From: Allorhizobium ampelinum S4
Lineage (GTDB): Bacteria; Pseudomonadota; Alphaproteobacteria; Rhizobiales; Rhizobiaceae
DNA length: 64,000 nt
Assembly: GCF_000016285.1 (NCBI RefSeq)
Contig: NC_011989.1
Coordinates: 2,235,001-2,299,000, forward strand
Direction: 5' to 3'
The position numbers and the translations under genes were made by a program. Positions 41,973 to 51,810 of this stretch are shown in pieces. The notes beneath the pieces were generated by a model. That model was not told where the DNA came from. It did not search any database and saw nothing but the letters and a program-made list of their open reading frames with translations. Position 1 is the stretch's first letter, and each line of letters opens with the position of its first letter.

Positions 41973-42554
41973 TCCAAGACTGGTCCTGTTCAGCATATTT
42001 GCCATCCGAATAGTCGAGATATTTTCTTCGGACCTTCTGTCCGATGTCGTCGACGCGCCGCCGCGTCTTGCGATGGAGATGGCAGACCTGATCCGGTTCA
42101 AAACCTCGATGCGGACGGAGATAGGCTTGCGGAATGGGGTGCGGGTGAAGAGACGAACTCACAGACAATCGAACACCTCAGCTTGACGTCCGGCGCGCTG
42201 GCCGTCTCCCCATCTGGCATTGTCAAAAGTCGCGGCGCCCTCTTAGTCAACTGAGATTTGGCCTTTCGAACGATTCCCGCGCGCGCTGACAATCTCGCCA
42301 CAACTTGACCTGACTTGCGATATCGGTCTGGATTCTCTGAAAGAATATGGGGTAGTCGAGCACCCGGAACTGCTGAGGCACTTCATGACCCCACCGTGCT
42401 AGCACACCATAACCGCAATTAGTTCTCATCGAGCGCCGCTACCCGCAGAGGAACGGGAAGATGAAACTGGTGAAATGCTTATGGAAATTTGCATCTTACG
42501 CTAGTATCAGCCTTTCGATTCAGTTAGAAAGTGTCAGGCAGTCAGGAAACGCTG
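41973..42554. other. Gap upstream of vsr: possible remnant ORF
   Basis: About 580 nt. A plus-strand frame reading DPVQNLDADGDRLAEWGAGE then ETNSQTIEHLSLTSGALAVS and ending at TGA near 42254 looks like the C-terminus of a lost gene but has no start here. No promoter is recognisable; the leader of the defence operon should be in the last 150 nt. Confidence 0.35.
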
Positions 42555-42965
42555 ATGGATATTGTCACGAAGGAGCAGCGCTCCGAAATCATGTCCCGGA
42601 TCAGAGGACGCGATACCAGGCCGGAAATGCTGGTGCGCCGCACTGCCCACGCGCTTGGTTACCGTTACCGTCTTCATGCGAAAGATCTGCCGGGGAGGCC
42701 GGACCTGGTTTTCCCGAAAAAGCGGATCGCGCTTTTCGTTCACGGGTGTTTCTGGCACCGGCATCCCGGTTGCAGGCTGGCCTACACGCCGAAATCGAAT
42801 CAGCAGTTTTGGCAGAGCAAGTTTGATCGAAATGTAGAACGCGACGGTGAGGTCATTGCCGGTCTGCGGGCTCTTGGCTGGAAACCGCAGATAATATGGG
42901 AGTGCCAGACCAGGAAGCCTGGGTTGGATGACGATCTGCGCATGGTGGTGGAGAATTGCCCATGA
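42555..42965 (+). CDS. vsr: Very short patch repair endonuclease (Vsr)
   Basis: 136 aa from ATG 42555. The Vsr signature is complete: SEIMSRIRGRDTRPEMLVRR, YRYRLHAKDLPGRPDLVFPK with catalytic D50, and LFVHGCFWHRHPGC with H63/H68. It nicks at T/G mismatches created by deamination of 5-methylcytosine. It overlaps the C5-methyltransferase gene by ATGA, the standard partnership. Opens the defence operon. Confidence 0.94.
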   Translation: MDIVTKEQRSEIMSRIRGRDTRPEMLVRRTAHALGYRYRLHAKDLPGRPDLVFPKKRIALFVHGCFWHRHPGCRLAYTPKSNQQFWQSKFDRNVERDGEVIAGLRALGWKPQIIWECQTRKPGLDDDLRMVVENCP

Positions 42966-44440
42966 CCTCTGCGATCCGTCTCGCCAAGCTGCAGCGGCTG
43001 ACGCGGAGCGAACCACTGCGCGTTCTCGAGCTCTGCTCGGGCTGTGGCGGCATGTCTCTGGGCCTTCATGCCGCAGGTCTTCAGCTTGTCGGTCACGTGG
43101 AGCAGGACCCCACTGCTTCTGCCACCTATGCGCGCAACTTCTTGCCGCCGGAAGATGTTGACGCAGGTCAGTGGCAGAAGCCTCGCGACATGGTGGAGTG
43201 CAGCCCCGAGGAGCTTGCGAAGGATCTTGGCCTTCCCGATGCTTCGGGTGCGTTCGACGTGCTCGCTGCTGGGCTGCCCTGTCAGGCTTTTGCGCGCATC
43301 GGCAGGTCCAAGCTCCGTTCTGTTGCCGGAGACGACGACGCTTATCGCAATGATCCCAGGGCACGCCTCTATCGCCGATTTCTGGAATACGTGACCGCGG
43401 TTCAACCAGTCGTAATCGTAATTGAAAACGTGCCGGACATTCTTAATTTCGGTGGACACAACGTTCCTGAAGAGATCTGCGAAACACTCGACGGCCTTGG
43501 CTACGAAACAAGCTACACGCTGCTCAATTCCGCCTTCTATGGCGTTCCGCAGATGCGGGAACGTCTGTTTCTGATCGCCTATGACCGGTCGCTGGGCGTA
43601 ACGCCGACGTTCCCGCATCCATCTCACGCGGCGGAGCTGCCTTCCGGCTACGATGGTGCGCGGGCGGTTGCCTTGAAGTTCATTCCCGAAACGGGGTCGC
43701 ATTTCCATCCGATCCCAGTGCCTGCTGAGGACCTTCCGGGCGCCGTATCAACACGAGCAGCACTGTCAGATCTGCCGTTCATTTCGGAGCATTTCCGGGA
43801 TCCGGGTAGCATGCGACGACGCAAGCTGGGCGAACAGCTCTCCTATCGGTCAGCAGAAATTTCCGGTTATGCGCGCCGCATGCGGGAGTGGCCAGGATTT
43901 GAATCACCGGAAACCACGGATGGCCACCTTGTTCGTCTGACCCCGCGCGATTTTCCAATCTTCCGTCGCATGCCATCGGGAGCGGACTATCCGCGTGCAC
44001 TCGGCATTGCGGAACAGATCTTCGAAGAAGCACTTCTGAAAATCGCTGTCCGACCACCTAACGGCAGCGAGGAATGGAATGATCTGCGCGCAAGGCATGT
44101 CCCTCCATATGATCCTGGCAAGTTCCCCAACAAATGGTGGAAGCTGGAGCCAACCTCACCTTCCCGCACATTGACAGCACACCTCGGCAAGGACAGCTAT
44201 TCTCACATTCACTGGGACAGCCGGCAGCAGCGCACGATTTCGGTGCGGGAAGCGGCGCGTCTTCAGTCATTCCCCGATGGCTTCCGTTTCGCCGGCGCGA
44301 TGAATGCGGGCTTCAGACAGATCGGAAACGCAGTTCCGCCGATGCTCGCACTCGCCATCGGGCAGCACATGCGCCATGAAATCGAGGATGCTCTCCGGCT
44401 TCGTGAGTCCGGTGAAGGGAACCAGGGGAAGGCTGCCTAA
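42962..44440 (+). CDS. DNA (cytosine-5) methyltransferase
   Basis: 492 aa from ATG 42962. Motif I LELCSGCGGMSLGLH (residues 23-37), motif IV AAGLPCQAF with catalytic Cys107, motif VI VIENVPDI (about 153-160), motif VIII QMRERLFLIAY, motif IX/X REAARLQSFPDGFRFAG and QIGNAVPPMLA. The variable region between VIII and IX, about 200 residues, is the target-recognition domain. It modifies the host DNA for the defence locus, and Vsr repairs the resulting T/G mismatches. 60 nt separate it from the MutL-like ATPase. Confidence 0.95.
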   Translation: MTSAIRLAKLQRLTRSEPLRVLELCSGCGGMSLGLHAAGLQLVGHVEQDPTASATYARNFLPPEDVDAGQWQKPRDMVECSPEELAKDLGLPDASGAFDVLAAGLPCQAFARIGRSKLRSVAGDDDAYRNDPRARLYRRFLEYVTAVQPVVIVIENVPDILNFGGHNVPEEICETLDGLGYETSYTLLNSAFYGVPQMRERLFLIAYDRSLGVTPTFPHPSHAAELPSGYDGARAVALKFIPETGSHFHPIPVPAEDLPGAVSTRAALSDLPFISEHFRDPGSMRRRKLGEQLSYRSAEISGYARRMREWPGFESPETTDGHLVRLTPRDFPIFRRMPSGADYPRALGIAEQIFEEALLKIAVRPPNGSEEWNDLRARHVPPYDPGKFPNKWWKLEPTSPSRTLTAHLGKDSYSHIHWDSRQQRTISVREAARLQSFPDGFRFAGAMNAGFRQIGNAVPPMLALAIGQHMRHEIEDALRLRESGEGNQGKAA

Positions 44441-44500
44441 CAGGAGCTCTGACGGGGCTCCTGGATAGAAAGCAGATGACGCGCAGAACCGGGGGGGCAG

Positions 44501-45985
44501 ATGACGTCTATCGAGATACCGCCGCATGCAGGCGCGCTGCTGAAATCACTGCGCGGTCTCGGCTATTCACCTGAGACCGCCCTCGCCGATCTGATCGACA
44601 ACTCGATTTCCGCCGGAGCGGATCATGTTGAGCTCAGCATAGACTGGAACGAGGGAAATCCTCGCATCGGGTTGCTCGACGACGGCCTGGGGATGACCCG
44701 TGGTGAGCTCGAAGATGCCATGCGTTTCGGGGGCGACATGGACATTGAACGAGGGCCGGACGATCTTGGCCGTTTTGGTCTCGGCATGAAGACAGCCTCC
44801 CTGTCGCAATGCCAGCGACTGACCGTAGTGAGCCGGAAGGCTGGGCACGAGTGCAGCATGTGCTGGGATGTCGCCAAGGTGGTCGCTTCCAGGACCTGGA
44901 GCGTCGACATGGACACGCGCCCAGATCCCTTCGATCATCTGAGCATCCCTTCACATGGAGATGGCACTCTTATCGCACTCGAACGAATGGATGAGCTCGG
45001 AGGCCTGTTTGGCCTGGACAAGGAAGGGTTCTTCGCCAAGGTCCGCGACGTCCGTGATCATTTTGCAATGGTGTTCCATCGCTTTCTCGACGGTGATGCA
45101 CGCCGCGTCCGCATCACCATCAATGGAAGGGCGGTTGTCGGATGGGACCCGATGCTGCGCACACATCCCGCCACGCGCTCGCTTGGAGCAGGTCAGATGG
45201 GGTCTGGAGCACTGGCGGTACGGGTATCGCCTTTTGTGATGCCGCATCGCGACAGGTTTGCCAATGAAGCCGAATTCGCGGCTGGTGGTGGTCCTGGCGG
45301 CTGGGCAGAACGTCAGGGCTTCTATGTTTATCGTGCCAGTCGGCTTGTCGTCGCCGGCAGCTGGCTTGGTCTCGGCGGTCATCGTGAGTGGACGAAGGAT
45401 GAGAGCAGTCGCCTGGCGCGGATCACCATAGACCTGCCGCAGAGCGCAGATTCCCAGTGGCGCATCGACGTCCGCAAGGCCCGCGCACGGCCGCCAGCGG
45501 CGTTGCGCGCTCGTCTGTCTGCGCTGGGCGGACAGTGCCGGGAACGAGCCCGTGAGGTCTTTGCCTGGCGCGGTGGGCAGGTCTGGGCTCCGGCGCAGAG
45601 AAAGGATGCGGAGACAGCAATCTGGAACGAGGAGCACCGCTCGGGGAAGCGGCGATACCGGATCAATCGCGAACATCCGGTGATCGCTCAGCTGCTCAGT
45701 TCTGATGCGGCTACAAAGCGGCTGATGCGCACCGCCATCACCCTGATTGAACGTTCGGTTCCGGTCGAGCGAATCTGGCTGGACATCTCGGAGAATGTCG
45801 AGGCTGCCAGCAGTCCGGAAGCCATTGACGCTCTTCTGATCGATGATCTTGTCACCGCCATTCGCAATACGCGCGGAAGTCGCAGCACCGAGGAAGTTCT
45901 CGACACTCTGCTCCGCTCGCTGCGCCTCGATGGCCCTGACCTGAGGAAGGCCATTCTGGCAAGGCTGGAATCGACCGATGAGTGA
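44501..45985 (+). CDS. GHKL ATPase, MutL/MORC-like (MZA component A-like)
   Basis: 494 aa. Bergerat-fold motifs: N-box ALADLIDNSISAGA (residues 27-40), G1 LLDDGLGM (58-65), G2 GRFGLGMKTASLSQC (90-104). Length and lack of a MutL C-terminal endonuclease domain place it with the MORC-like ATPases associated with restriction-modification islands. It is the ATP-dependent sensor or clamp in the MZA-type arrangement: its stop lies inside the start of the Z1 gene (8-nt overlap). Function follows from context: its role as host-modification sensor is inference. Confidence 0.85.
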   Translation: MTSIEIPPHAGALLKSLRGLGYSPETALADLIDNSISAGADHVELSIDWNEGNPRIGLLDDGLGMTRGELEDAMRFGGDMDIERGPDDLGRFGLGMKTASLSQCQRLTVVSRKAGHECSMCWDVAKVVASRTWSVDMDTRPDPFDHLSIPSHGDGTLIALERMDELGGLFGLDKEGFFAKVRDVRDHFAMVFHRFLDGDARRVRITINGRAVVGWDPMLRTHPATRSLGAGQMGSGALAVRVSPFVMPHRDRFANEAEFAAGGGPGGWAERQGFYVYRASRLVVAGSWLGLGGHREWTKDESSRLARITIDLPQSADSQWRIDVRKARARPPAALRARLSALGGQCRERAREVFAWRGGQVWAPAQRKDAETAIWNEEHRSGKRRYRINREHPVIAQLLSSDAATKRLMRTAITLIERSVPVERIWLDISENVEAASSPEAIDALLIDDLVTAIRNTRGSRSTEEVLDTLLRSLRLDGPDLRKAILARLESTDE

Positions 45986-48734
45986 CGGCGCGCTGCAGAC
46001 GTTGACCAACATGGCCCGCCAGCTGCTGACGTCAACGGACGAGCGGCCCGAGGATCGTGCGGCGATCCGCGAGACTGTTATTTCGGTGATGCCGGTGGTC
46101 GCCCGCCGGACCAGTCACGAATTCAACGATGAGGAGATCGAAAGCGTCGTAAGGCTGCTTGAAGGCGCTTATGTCGTTCAGCAGGGCCATGCCGTCGCCG
46201 TCGTGGATCGCGACGTTCCCCGCGAGTGGTACATGGGCGAGAGACGGCGGCCCGGTCCCTTCATGAGCCGATATCTTCAGAAGCTGCAGGAAGATCAGTG
46301 GCCTGTCCGCACGGTTGAAGAACTGCGGGACAGCACTGCGCGGGTCGTTGAACTGCTTGACGACCCGCAGCGTGACGGCCCGTGGAGCTGGCGAGGTCTG
46401 GTGGTCGGTGACGTACAGTCAGGCAAGACCGCGCATTATGCCGGACTCATAAATCGTTGCGTCGACGCAGGGTATCGGGTCATCATCGTTCTTGCAGGCA
46501 TGCACAATCTGCTGCGACTCCAGACGCAGATGAGGCTGGAGCTCGATTTTCTCGGCTATGACACGAGGCCTGACGAGAGCGATGCCGGCCGCATGAAGGC
46601 GATCGGCGTCGGGCTCATCCCTCCCGCGATGACCGCCGGCAGCCTGACGCTTGCGTCCGCCAACGGAGATTTCAACATTGCCTTCGCGAGGCAGGCGAAC
46701 TTCGCGCCCCTTGACCAGCCTTGTCTGTTTGTCGTGAAGAAGAACGCGACGATTCTGCGCAATCTGAACAGCTGGATCGCAAAGCTGCCCGAAGAGTTTC
46801 GGCGCGCACCGCTTCTACTTGTCGATGACGAGGCCGATCAGGCGTCGATCGATACGAAGGATCAGCCGACTCTGCCGGACGGGACGTTTGACGAGGACTA
46901 CGATCCTACCCGGATCAATGGCGAGATACGCAGACTTCTCGGCGCGTTCAAACGCTCGGCCTATGTCGCCTATACAGCGACGCCGTTCGCAAACATCCTG
47001 ATTCACGATGCTCGCGCCGCCGACAGGTACGGCCTTGATCTGTTTCCGTCCACTTTCATCTTTGCGCTTACGCCGCCGGACGACTATTTCGGACCGTCAG
47101 CCGTCTTTGGCACCAATAGCGACATAGGAAATACTGGCCTCCCGCTGGTGCGGCATGTCGACCAGGTGCGGGAACGCTGGATACCCGATCCGCACGATCG
47201 ATTTCTGCGCCCGCGATACGAAGGCGAACGGCAGCCACCCCCATCGCTGAAGGAAGCCGTCAGTGCATTTGTCCTCGCCTGCGCTGTCCGAGCTGCCCGC
47301 GGCCGGCCGGACGCCCATTGCTCGATGCTCATTCACGTCTCGCGCTTTGTTGACGTCCATGGTGAGGTTCATGCTCAGGTCGAGCGCTATCTCGACGATC
47401 TCAGGGCCCGGATTTCCGGCAGTGATGCCGAAACCCTCTTCGAACTGGAGACCCTCTGGCGCGAGGATTTCGTTCCGACCTCTGCAGCAATTTCGGGCAC
47501 CGTCTTTGATCGCGGAACGAGAACGGTCACCTGGGATGAAATCAGGGCCGTGCTGTCGGATTCGAGTGACAAGATACAGGTGATCGTAGCAAACGGCCGG
47601 TCGAAAAGCGTTCTCGACTACGGGCGATACAAGGAGACCGGCCTTTCGGTGATCGCCATCGGCGGCGACAAGCTCTCGCGCGGCCTGACGCTCGAAGGTC
47701 TTGTCGTCAGCTACTTCCTGCGCATCAGCAAGCAGTACGACAGTCTGCTCCAGATGGGCCGGTGGTTCGGCTACCGTCGAGGCTTCGCTGACATCTGCAG
47801 GCTTTATACCACTCCCGACATGGAGGACTGGTTCCGTCATATCGCGACGGCTAGTCAGGAACTCCGCACCGAGCTCGTGCACATGCGTCTCATGCTCCAG
47901 ACGCCCAGGGACTACGGCCTGCGTGTGCAATCGCACAGCGTCATGAATGTCACGGCCGCCAACAAGCAGCGGCACGCGGTCGAAAGACACACTGGATTCG
48001 CAGGCGAGGGCAAGATCCAGACGGTGATGTATACCGAACGACGGCTTCTTGAACAGAATGCGGCGGCGACCGACGCCTTTCTCGATCAGCTGGATGCACC
48101 GGATGTGGATGTGAGGCGGCCTGGAACGGGAGGAACAGCATCCGGTCTCCTCTGGCGGAATGTCCCGGGAGAGCGGGTGGCGGCCTATCTTCGAAATCTC
48201 AGCTTCCCGCCGGGGAACCGCGAGATCGAATCCCACCAGCTTGCAGGGTACGTCGAAGAACAGCTTCGTCAGTCGCCCTCCGAACTCTCCAGCTGGACAG
48301 TCCATGTTCCGTCAGGTGACGGCCGTGATGTGACCATTGCCGGTCATGCGATTAGAAGCACGATCCGTCGCCCGCTAGCCAGCCGGCAGACCGCTGGACG
48401 CTATATCGTGCGATCAATCCTGAATCCGCCTGACGAAGCCATCGATCTGTCAGACGACGAGTACGCGGCAGCGCTGGGAGAAACCAACCGCATCCGTGAG
48501 GCGTCCGGGCTGGCCCGTGCGACGCGACCGGCGGGTCCGGAAATCCGGCGGGTTCGCGGGCGGCATCCGCAGAAGGGTCTGCTCCTTCTTTATCCGCTGG
48601 ACCCCGACACGCCCGGAATGATCGAGGGCGATCAGGCCGTCATCGGCGTGATGATCAGCTTTCCGACCAGCGCCAGCGCTAGCCGAAAGCTTTATCTCGA
48701 AAATACCGTCATGCAGAAGGAGCGGGATCGTTGA
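45978..48734 (+). CDS. Z1-domain helicase-like ATPase (MZA component B-like)
   Basis: 918 aa. Walker A LVVGDVQSGKTAHYAGLI at residues 141-158 and Walker B LLLVDDEADQAS at 279-290, then AYTATPFANILIHDA (331-345). The C-terminal half has GGDKLSRGLTLEGLVVSYFL and DSLLQMGRWFGYRRGF, the conserved end of the Z1 domain. Superfamily-II-like helicase or translocase associated with MutL-like ATPases. Overlaps its neighbours at both ends (8 and 4 nt). The Pfam Z1 assignment is from motifs. Confidence 0.87.
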   Translation: MSDGALQTLTNMARQLLTSTDERPEDRAAIRETVISVMPVVARRTSHEFNDEEIESVVRLLEGAYVVQQGHAVAVVDRDVPREWYMGERRRPGPFMSRYLQKLQEDQWPVRTVEELRDSTARVVELLDDPQRDGPWSWRGLVVGDVQSGKTAHYAGLINRCVDAGYRVIIVLAGMHNLLRLQTQMRLELDFLGYDTRPDESDAGRMKAIGVGLIPPAMTAGSLTLASANGDFNIAFARQANFAPLDQPCLFVVKKNATILRNLNSWIAKLPEEFRRAPLLLVDDEADQASIDTKDQPTLPDGTFDEDYDPTRINGEIRRLLGAFKRSAYVAYTATPFANILIHDARAADRYGLDLFPSTFIFALTPPDDYFGPSAVFGTNSDIGNTGLPLVRHVDQVRERWIPDPHDRFLRPRYEGERQPPPSLKEAVSAFVLACAVRAARGRPDAHCSMLIHVSRFVDVHGEVHAQVERYLDDLRARISGSDAETLFELETLWREDFVPTSAAISGTVFDRGTRTVTWDEIRAVLSDSSDKIQVIVANGRSKSVLDYGRYKETGLSVIAIGGDKLSRGLTLEGLVVSYFLRISKQYDSLLQMGRWFGYRRGFADICRLYTTPDMEDWFRHIATASQELRTELVHMRLMLQTPRDYGLRVQSHSVMNVTAANKQRHAVERHTGFAGEGKIQTVMYTERRLLEQNAAATDAFLDQLDAPDVDVRRPGTGGTASGLLWRNVPGERVAAYLRNLSFPPGNREIESHQLAGYVEEQLRQSPSELSSWTVHVPSGDGRDVTIAGHAIRSTIRRPLASRQTAGRYIVRSILNPPDEAIDLSDDEYAAALGETNRIREASGLARATRPAGPEIRRVRGRHPQKGLLLLYPLDPDTPGMIEGDQAVIGVMISFPTSASASRKLYLENTVMQKERDR

Positions 48735-49714
48735 TTGCCACTCCTGCCGATATCGAAGCACTCTGGACCAGGCTTTCGCTCGCTGGAAGAGGATCCAGAC
48801 AGTTCGTCACGCTGCGTATCGACAGCAGCGGATCACTCGACGTCCATGCCGCATTACGGATGCTTGACGGCGCGCCATGCCTGCTCTTCGAGCTGTCAGC
48901 GGATGATCCAGTCCGGAGCCTTGAGTTCGAAGCTGGAGGAATGCGCTGCTCCCGGACCATGCTTGAGGTCGGGCCAGCGCTCACCCTGTCTCTTGAAGAC
49001 GAAGCCAAGCGGGACCTTTTTGCCAGCTTGTGCGCCGATGTCATCGCCTATGCCGCCTCAGAAACTGCGGAGCACTCGATCAGAGCGGTCGTCGCGAGAC
49101 TGGAGGCCTGGCAGGCATTTCTCAGGTCCACCACCGGCAGCCTGTCGCGCAGCGAGACGGTTGGACTGATGGGTGAGCTCCACATCCTCAAGTCAATCCT
49201 CGAAAAGGACGCTGCGCTGCTGGAGACATGGCGCGCCCCTGATGACGGACTTCATGATTTCGAACATCTTGGAATGGCGCTTGAAGTGAAGACGACACTG
49301 GGCGCAGGCTCCCGGATCGCTATCGCCAACCTCGACCAGCTGGATGATGTCGGCCTTGAGCGTCTTGCTCTCGTTCATCTGCGCCTGCACCAAACTCCGG
49401 ACGGCCAGTGCCTTGAGGAACTGACCGCAGCCATTTCATCGATCCTCAGGTATCCGGAAGCCAAGCGGCAGTTTTCGAGTGCTCTTCTGCGACGAGGCCT
49501 CAGCCCGGAAGACTGGCGGGCACTTTCGAGCATCCGGGCCGCGATAAGTCAGACGCATGTGCATTTCGTCGATGACGGTTTTCCGCGGCTGGTGCGGCGG
49601 TCGGTATCGCCCTCGATTACCGAGGCCAGCTATGTCCTCGAGCTCTCCCATTTCGCCTCGACGTCAGAGCCGCTTGCCGTGGTTCTGGACGACTTCACTA
49701 CGAGACACCAATGA
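48731..49714 (+). CDS. PD-(D/E)XK-motif protein (DUF4420-like), putative nuclease
   Basis: 327 aa from TTG 48731, which forms TTGA with the stop of the Z1 gene and has AAGGAG eight bases upstream; no ATG or GTG is better placed. The nuclease-like core reads GLMGELHILKSILEKD (E149) and then HDFEHLGMALEVKTTLGAG with D175 and E184-V-K186, a PD-(D/E)XK pattern. The following part (LAQLDDVGLERLALVHLRLH region) is the strand and helix pair of the fold. Companion nuclease in MZA-type islands. Starts 4 nt before the Z1 stop and ends overlapping the AIPR gene by ATGA. Confidence 0.83.
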   Translation: MIATPADIEALWTRLSLAGRGSRQFVTLRIDSSGSLDVHAALRMLDGAPCLLFELSADDPVRSLEFEAGGMRCSRTMLEVGPALTLSLEDEAKRDLFASLCADVIAYAASETAEHSIRAVVARLEAWQAFLRSTTGSLSRSETVGLMGELHILKSILEKDAALLETWRAPDDGLHDFEHLGMALEVKTTLGAGSRIAIANLDQLDDVGLERLALVHLRLHQTPDGQCLEELTAAISSILRYPEAKRQFSSALLRRGLSPEDWRALSSIRAAISQTHVHFVDDGFPRLVRRSVSPSITEASYVLELSHFASTSEPLAVVLDDFTTRHQ

Positions 49715-51810
49715 CTGAAGACCCATTGAATACGTTCGCCACTGAACTTGCGTCCGAGATTGAGGAGATCGTCATTGGTGCTGATGCGCCGACGCTGTTT
49801 TCCGGTGAGATGTTCACGAAACTCATCCTGGAACGGCTTGAGGAGGCGGAACGGCTCGAGGAAGCGTTCGATCTCTACCAGGAAGGGCACACCGGCCGAG
49901 CAAGCTACCGTATCGACGGGTATGCAATCGACGAGGACCGCGAGGTTCTCGAGCTTTTCACGACGATCCACACCGGCGAAATTCCGCCAGTGAGGCTGCC
50001 GATGGCGGACGTGCGAAACGCGTTCGAGCGCGCATTGAGGTTTGCTCGTGCATCGATGGACGGGCTGGCTGACAAGCTTGAACCTTCGAACACTGATGCG
50101 AGCGATCTTGCGAGGAGGATTGAGCGCGAGGCATCCCGGATCTCGACGATCAGGCTTACGCTGCTCACGGATCAGCTGACAGGTCCAGCACTGCCAGAGA
50201 ACGAAGAGTGGTCTGGGCGGGTGATCGAACATGATGCCTTCGATATCGCCCGCCTGCACCGGATCCTTGGTGAGGGCGAGACCCGATCAGATATTGCCGT
50301 CGATCTCAGGCACCTTGCGGGTCGCTGCCTGCCATGCCTTCCGGTCAGGCCCGAAGCGGGGGGCTACGAAGCCTATCTTACGGTGCTTCCGGGGGAAGTT
50401 CTTTCAAGCATCTATCAGTCCTATGGGGTCAGGCTGCTTGAACTCAATGTTCGCGCCTTTCTGGGCATACAGGGTCGCAAGAGCGTCAACGCGGAACTTC
50501 GAAAGACGATATCCGATCAGCCATCGATGTTCATGGCCTTCAATAATGGTCTTGTCGCGACCGTCGACGAAATCGTGTTCGAGAATGATCAGCAGGGACA
50601 GACACTCATTTCCGGTCTAAAGGGCCTCCAGATCGTCAACGGCGGCCAGACCACGGCTTCGCTCCATCGGGCAAGATTCAAGGATCGACTGTCGCTCCAG
50701 GGCGTTGAAGTCCCGGTGAAGATCATCAAGGTTACCGATGGTGATCTGGCAGAGATGGTTAGCTCCGTTTCACGCGCAGCGAATCGGCAGAATACCGTCC
50801 AGCAGGCCGACTTCTCGTCAAATGACCCCTTTCATCAGCGCGTTGAAGAACTTGCGAACAATACGTGGCTTGAAAGTGGCAAGGGCCGCTGGTTCTACGA
50901 GCGCGCCCGCGGCTCCTATCTGGCGGCCGAGCAGAAGGCGTCCTATCGTGCGCGCGACGACAAGATCTTTCGGATCCACACCCCGCGCACGCGGCGCCTC
51001 AGTAAACTTGATCTGGCGCGCTATCTGAATGCCTGGGGCGACCTTCCCTTCCGGGTCTGCCTTGGCGGACAGAAGAACTTTCAACATTTCATGCAGCGCC
51101 TCAAGGACAGGTCGGCTCCGCTGCCCGACGAAGCCTGGTTCCGGCGCCTTGTAGCAATCGGCGTCATCTACAGGGCGTCTGAACGGGTCGTGCGGCAGAT
51201 GGGGTTTCCGGCGTTCCGTTCGCAGATCGTTGCCTATCTTGTCGCTTCGCTCTCGTTGCGGACAGGTGGAAGGGTCGATTTCGAAACTATCTGGCGTCGG
51301 CAGGCGATCTCTGTTGAACTGGAAGATCTTCTCCGTTCCTGGGCACCGCACGTCAACGACGTCCTTCGCTCCACTGCTGGTGAACGAAACCCGGGCGAGT
51401 GGTTCAAGCGGGAGGAATGCTGGCACGCTTTCAGAGACAACCCTCCCCAGCTGTCGGACCCGATGCCGCCCGAGCTCGCCCATTCTTCTGCCGAACTTGG
51501 CCAATCTCTGGGCCGCGCCTTGTCACAGGCGCAGACGTTCACGTCCGAAGATCTTGAGCGGATACAGGACTGCATGGTGATCGACAGTGCGACCTTGCTG
51601 CAGGCCGCGGAGCTTGGCCAGCGACACCGGGTTCTCCACTGGAAGACCGCTGGCATCCTGAGAACAATTGCCGGCTATGCGGCTGGCGGCTGGGAGAAGA
51701 AGCCGTCGGCAAAGCAGGCGAAGTTTGCACTGGAGGCTCTCAGATCGGTACAGGATGCCGGGCTTCTTGGAGCTGGCAGTTCTGAGAGAGGGGAGGCCAG
51801 AGGGCAATGA
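49711..51810 (+). CDS. AIPR-family protein (MZA component-like)
   Basis: 699 aa from ATG 49711. The AIPR core shows in LELNVRAFLGIQGRKSVNAE, QPSMFMAFNNGLVATVDEIV and LQIVNGGQTTASLHRARFKD (about 305-324). The family is named for abortive-infection proteins of this fold. Cytoplasmic, no signal. It overlaps both neighbours by 4 nt (ATGA at 49711 and at 51807), so it is translated with the rest of the operon. Confidence 0.85.
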   Translation: MTEDPLNTFATELASEIEEIVIGADAPTLFSGEMFTKLILERLEEAERLEEAFDLYQEGHTGRASYRIDGYAIDEDREVLELFTTIHTGEIPPVRLPMADVRNAFERALRFARASMDGLADKLEPSNTDASDLARRIEREASRISTIRLTLLTDQLTGPALPENEEWSGRVIEHDAFDIARLHRILGEGETRSDIAVDLRHLAGRCLPCLPVRPEAGGYEAYLTVLPGEVLSSIYQSYGVRLLELNVRAFLGIQGRKSVNAELRKTISDQPSMFMAFNNGLVATVDEIVFENDQQGQTLISGLKGLQIVNGGQTTASLHRARFKDRLSLQGVEVPVKIIKVTDGDLAEMVSSVSRAANRQNTVQQADFSSNDPFHQRVEELANNTWLESGKGRWFYERARGSYLAAEQKASYRARDDKIFRIHTPRTRRLSKLDLARYLNAWGDLPFRVCLGGQKNFQHFMQRLKDRSAPLPDEAWFRRLVAIGVIYRASERVVRQMGFPAFRSQIVAYLVASLSLRTGGRVDFETIWRRQAISVELEDLLRSWAPHVNDVLRSTAGERNPGEWFKREECWHAFRDNPPQLSDPMPPELAHSSAELGQSLGRALSQAQTFTSEDLERIQDCMVIDSATLLQAAELGQRHRVLHWKTAGILRTIAGYAAGGWEKKPSAKQAKFALEALRSVQDAGLLGAGSSERGEARGQ

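Noticed and set aside
47097..48305. 402-codon minus-strand frame opposite the Z1 gene
   Set aside because: Shadow of the Z1 gene; no start signal and no recognisable domain.
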